Positions 4,621-6,411 of a DNA stretch of 6,411 nt are shown here, piece after piece (within the stretch, counting starts at the first letter, position 1; every line of letters begins with the position of its first letter). Origin of the DNA: an uncultured Pseudodesulfovibrio sp. Lineage in GTDB: Bacteria > Desulfobacterota > Desulfovibrionia > Desulfovibrionales > Desulfovibrionaceae. The stretch spans positions 1-6,411 of the forward strand of contig CAMYLL010000162.1 of assembly GCA_947259235.1 (NCBI GenBank). Reading direction: 5' to 3'. The notes beneath the pieces were generated by a model that worked only from the letters and a program-made list of their open reading frames with translations, was not told the DNA's origin and did not search any database. Both the position numbers and the translations under genes were made by a program.

Positions 4621-5529
4621 GACTTCATTATTCAAAACATACTCAACGCCCTCCAATGGGGAAGTTTCTACGCGCTCATCGCACTGGGCTACACCCTGGT
4701 GTACGGTGTCCTGCGCCTGATCAACTTCGCCCACGGGGACATCTTCATGGTGGGCGCGTACATCGCGTTCTTCGTTGCAGGCTTCATGCTCGGTCCGGTA
4801 CTCGGCCTGTCGCCCATGTTGACCTTCGTCATCGCCATCCCGCTGACCATGGCCCTGACCGCCTGCGTCGGCGTGACGCTGGAGCGCATCGCCTACCGGC
4901 CCCTGCGCCGCAAAGGCGCTCACCGGCTCTACGTGGTCATCACCGCCCTGATGTGCGGCCTTATCCTCGAATACTCGAACCTGGCCGTGCTGGGCGCCAG
5001 CCGCCTCAAATTTCCCGAGCTCGTGGACAAGGCCATCTGGAATATGGGCGGCGTCACCATCACCAACCTCAAGGTGATCGTCATCGTCGCGGCCATCGCG
5101 GTCTTCGCCTTCCTCAACTTCATCGTCACCAAGACCAAAATCGGCATGGCGATGCGCGGCATCTCCTACGACAAGTTCGCCATCCCGCTCATGGGCATCC
5201 CCATCGACGCCATCATCGTCTTCACCTTCGTCCTTGGCTCGGGCTTCGCGGGGCTGGCCGGGCTGCTCTTCGCCATGTCCTACCCGGTGCTTGAACCCTT
5301 CATGGGCATGATCATCGGCTGGAAGGCGTTCATCGCGGCGGTTGTCGGCGGCATCGGCGACATTCGCGGCGCGTTCTACGGCGGCTTCCTGCTCGGGTTC
5401 ATCGAGGTCGGCGTCGTGACGGTTTTCCCGTCCACCTACCGCGATCTCTTCGCCTTCACCATCCTGCTCATCATCCTCTGGATGAAGCCGACGGGCCTGT
5501 TCGGCATGCCCCAATCCACAAAGATCTAG
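4618..5529 (+). CDS. livH: Branched-chain amino acid ABC transporter permease LivH
   Basis: Inner-membrane permease half of the importer, expected to pair with LivM and be driven by LivG/LivF. The 303-residue product (family norm about 300) is almost wholly hydrophobic. It opens with NALQWGSFYALIALGYTLVYG and LRLINFAHGD, the classic LivH N-terminal signature. The cytoplasmic loop that contacts the ATPase is at ~176-195 (GMAMRGISYDKFAIPLMGIP), followed by FVLGSGFAGLAGLL, then GWKAFIAAVVGGIGD (234-248) and RGAFYGGF. It ends with the usual MKPTGLFG before the C-terminus. Roughly eight membrane segments can be placed by eye. Start is GTG 4618. livM follows after 15 nt, so the two are cotranscribed. 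Substrate specificity lies mainly in the binding protein. Confidence 0.94.
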   Translation: MDFIIQNILNALQWGSFYALIALGYTLVYGVLRLINFAHGDIFMVGAYIAFFVAGFMLGPVLGLSPMLTFVIAIPLTMALTACVGVTLERIAYRPLRRKGAHRLYVVITALMCGLILEYSNLAVLGASRLKFPELVDKAIWNMGGVTITNLKVIVIVAAIAVFAFLNFIVTKTKIGMAMRGISYDKFAIPLMGIPIDAIIVFTFVLGSGFAGLAGLLFAMSYPVLEPFMGMIIGWKAFIAAVVGGIGDIRGAFYGGFLLGFIEVGVVTVFPSTYRDLFAFTILLIILWMKPTGLFGMPQSTKI

Positions 5530-5544
5530 TTGGGAGACATCACA

Positions 5545-6411
5545 ATGCAGAAATACTCTCTCAACATCCTCATGGCGGCGTGCGCCGTCCTGCTCCTGGT
5601 CCTCGCCCAGTTCCGCATACTGGACAACTACATCCAGGCCGTCATCATGTTCGTTGGCATCAACATCATCATGTCCACCAGTCTCAACCTGGTAAACGGC
5701 AACATGGGCGAGTTCACCTGCGGCCACGCGGCCTTCATGTGCGTCGGCGCCTACGTCTCGTCGGTCCTGTCCGTGCTGTTCTTCGGCAAGACCCTGGGCG
5801 ACCCGATGCTGCCCGCTTCCATGGCCATCATGGTCTTCCCGGTCATCGTGCTCATGGGCGGCCTTGTTGCGGCGCTATCGAGCATCCTCGTGGCCCTGCC
5901 GTCGTTCAAGACGCGCGACGACTACCTGGCCATCATCACCATCGCCGTCAACTACATGGTCATCTCCGCCATCGAGAACATGGACTTCATCGGCGGTTCG
6001 CGCGGCTTCCAGGGCATGAAGGACACGGTCTGGGCCATGCAGGACACCCTCAAGGGCCCCTGGATGCTCTTTTGGGTCATCACCTTCACGGTCTTCACCA
6101 TATGGGTCATCCGCAGGTTCATCACGTCCACCTATGGCAAGGGCGTCAACGCCATCTGCCAGGACGAGACCGCGGCGGAGATCATGAGCGTGAACACCAA
6201 CAAGATCAAAACCGTCAACTTCATGATCTCGGCCGGGCTGGCCGGATGCGCGGGCGGCCTGTTCGCCCACATCGTCGGCTACGTCAACCCGCAGTCGTTC
6301 AACATCCTCAAGTCCACAGAGGCCATGGTCATGGTCTATCTCGGCGGCATGGGCTCGCTCTCGGGCGCGGTCATCTCCGCGGTGGTCTTCACCTTCCTGA
6401 TGGAAGTGCTC
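5545..6411 (+). CDS. livM: Branched-chain amino acid ABC transporter permease LivM, C-terminus cut by window edge
   Basis: Second permease subunit of the importer, forming the membrane channel with LivH. The frame is open from ATG 5545 to the right edge (289 codons). GGGAG (5532-5536) lies 8 nt before the start. Family features: NLVNGNMGEFTCGHAAFMCVGAY (~49-71, usual 'G..SlGhaaF...GAY'), a loop PSFKTRDDYLAIITI (119-133, usual 'R-G-D-Y-L-A-I-V-T'), GGSRGFQGM, the ATPase-contact loop GKGVNAICQDETAAEIMSVN (198-217, usual 'G-R-x-x-x-A-I-R-E-D-E-x-A-A-x-x-x-G'), then SAGLAGCAGGLFAHIVGYVNP and YLGGMGSLSGAV. The Gly-to-Asp (D125) and Arg-to-Cys (C205) differences are unusual but do not break the gene. 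Judging from the family, perhaps 30-60 residues are missing. livG and livF are expected next. Confidence 0.93.
   Translation, partial: MQKYSLNILMAACAVLLLVLAQFRILDNYIQAVIMFVGINIIMSTSLNLVNGNMGEFTCGHAAFMCVGAYVSSVLSVLFFGKTLGDPMLPASMAIMVFPVIVLMGGLVAALSSILVALPSFKTRDDYLAIITIAVNYMVISAIENMDFIGGSRGFQGMKDTVWAMQDTLKGPWMLFWVITFTVFTIWVIRRFITSTYGKGVNAICQDETAAEIMSVNTNKIKTVNFMISAGLAGCAGGLFAHIVGYVNPQSFNILKSTEAMVMVYLGGMGSLSGAVISAVVFTFLMEVL

Noticed and set aside
4528..5727. 399-codon minus-strand open frame across livH and the start of livM
   Set aside because: The product is Asp/Glu/His-rich low complexity, as expected from the antisense of membrane-protein codons, and crosses the real terminator and two real genes.

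Overview
The window looks like chromosomal DNA of a Gram-negative bacterium with GC-rich coding sequence and clearly AT-richer control regions. The style (strong G/C preference at third codon positions, a winged-helix/Rossmann regulator, a FadD-type ligase and a Liv-type amino acid ABC operon with a lipoprotein binding protein) fits a Desulfovibrio/Pseudodesulfovibrio-like sulfate reducer. That placement is an inference from gene style, not from any marker gene.

Layout. Positions 1-627 (minus strand) hold the first 209 codons of a transcriptional regulator: an N-terminal MarR-like winged helix followed by a Rossmann-type nucleotide- or nucleotide-sugar-binding domain. Its C-terminus lies beyond the left edge. 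A good promoter for it (TTGACA-N17-TAGTGT) lies at 699-727. A gene-free stretch of about 520 bp (628-1145) separates it from a divergent fadD-type long-chain acyl-CoA ligase (1146-2909). This stretch carries several short perfect inverted repeats that could be operators. After fadD comes a roughly 400 bp gap that turns AT-rich towards its right end and forms the leader of the next operon. That operon is a branched-chain (or related) amino acid ABC importer: a lipoprotein substrate-binding protein (3312-4493), an intrinsic terminator (4518-4547), the permease livH with a GTG start (4618-5529), and the permease livM (5545 to the window end, truncated). The ATPases livG and livF would be expected next but are outside the window.

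How the parts work together. The lipoprotein should capture an amino acid in the periplasm and deliver it to the LivH-LivM membrane channel. The terminator between the binding protein and the permeases is the usual arrangement for making more binding protein than channel. FadD would activate fatty acids in the cytoplasm and has no evident functional tie to the transporter. The partial regulator resembles regulators associated with surface polysaccharide genes, and its targets may lie to the left of the window.

Most interesting signals. The leader of the amino acid operon contains a terminator-like inverted repeat and a short ORF with seven Leu codons (including TTA and TTG) that overlaps the start of the binding-protein gene, so leucine-sensing attenuation is possible but unproven. 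The regulator fuses DNA binding to a Rossmann sensor domain. The fadD-upstream region has clustered palindromes, and fadD contains an abnormal AT-rich patch with an A7 run exactly at its conserved DRKKD motif. I found no mobile element, CRISPR array, tRNA or rRNA, and nothing I would call a wholly new system.
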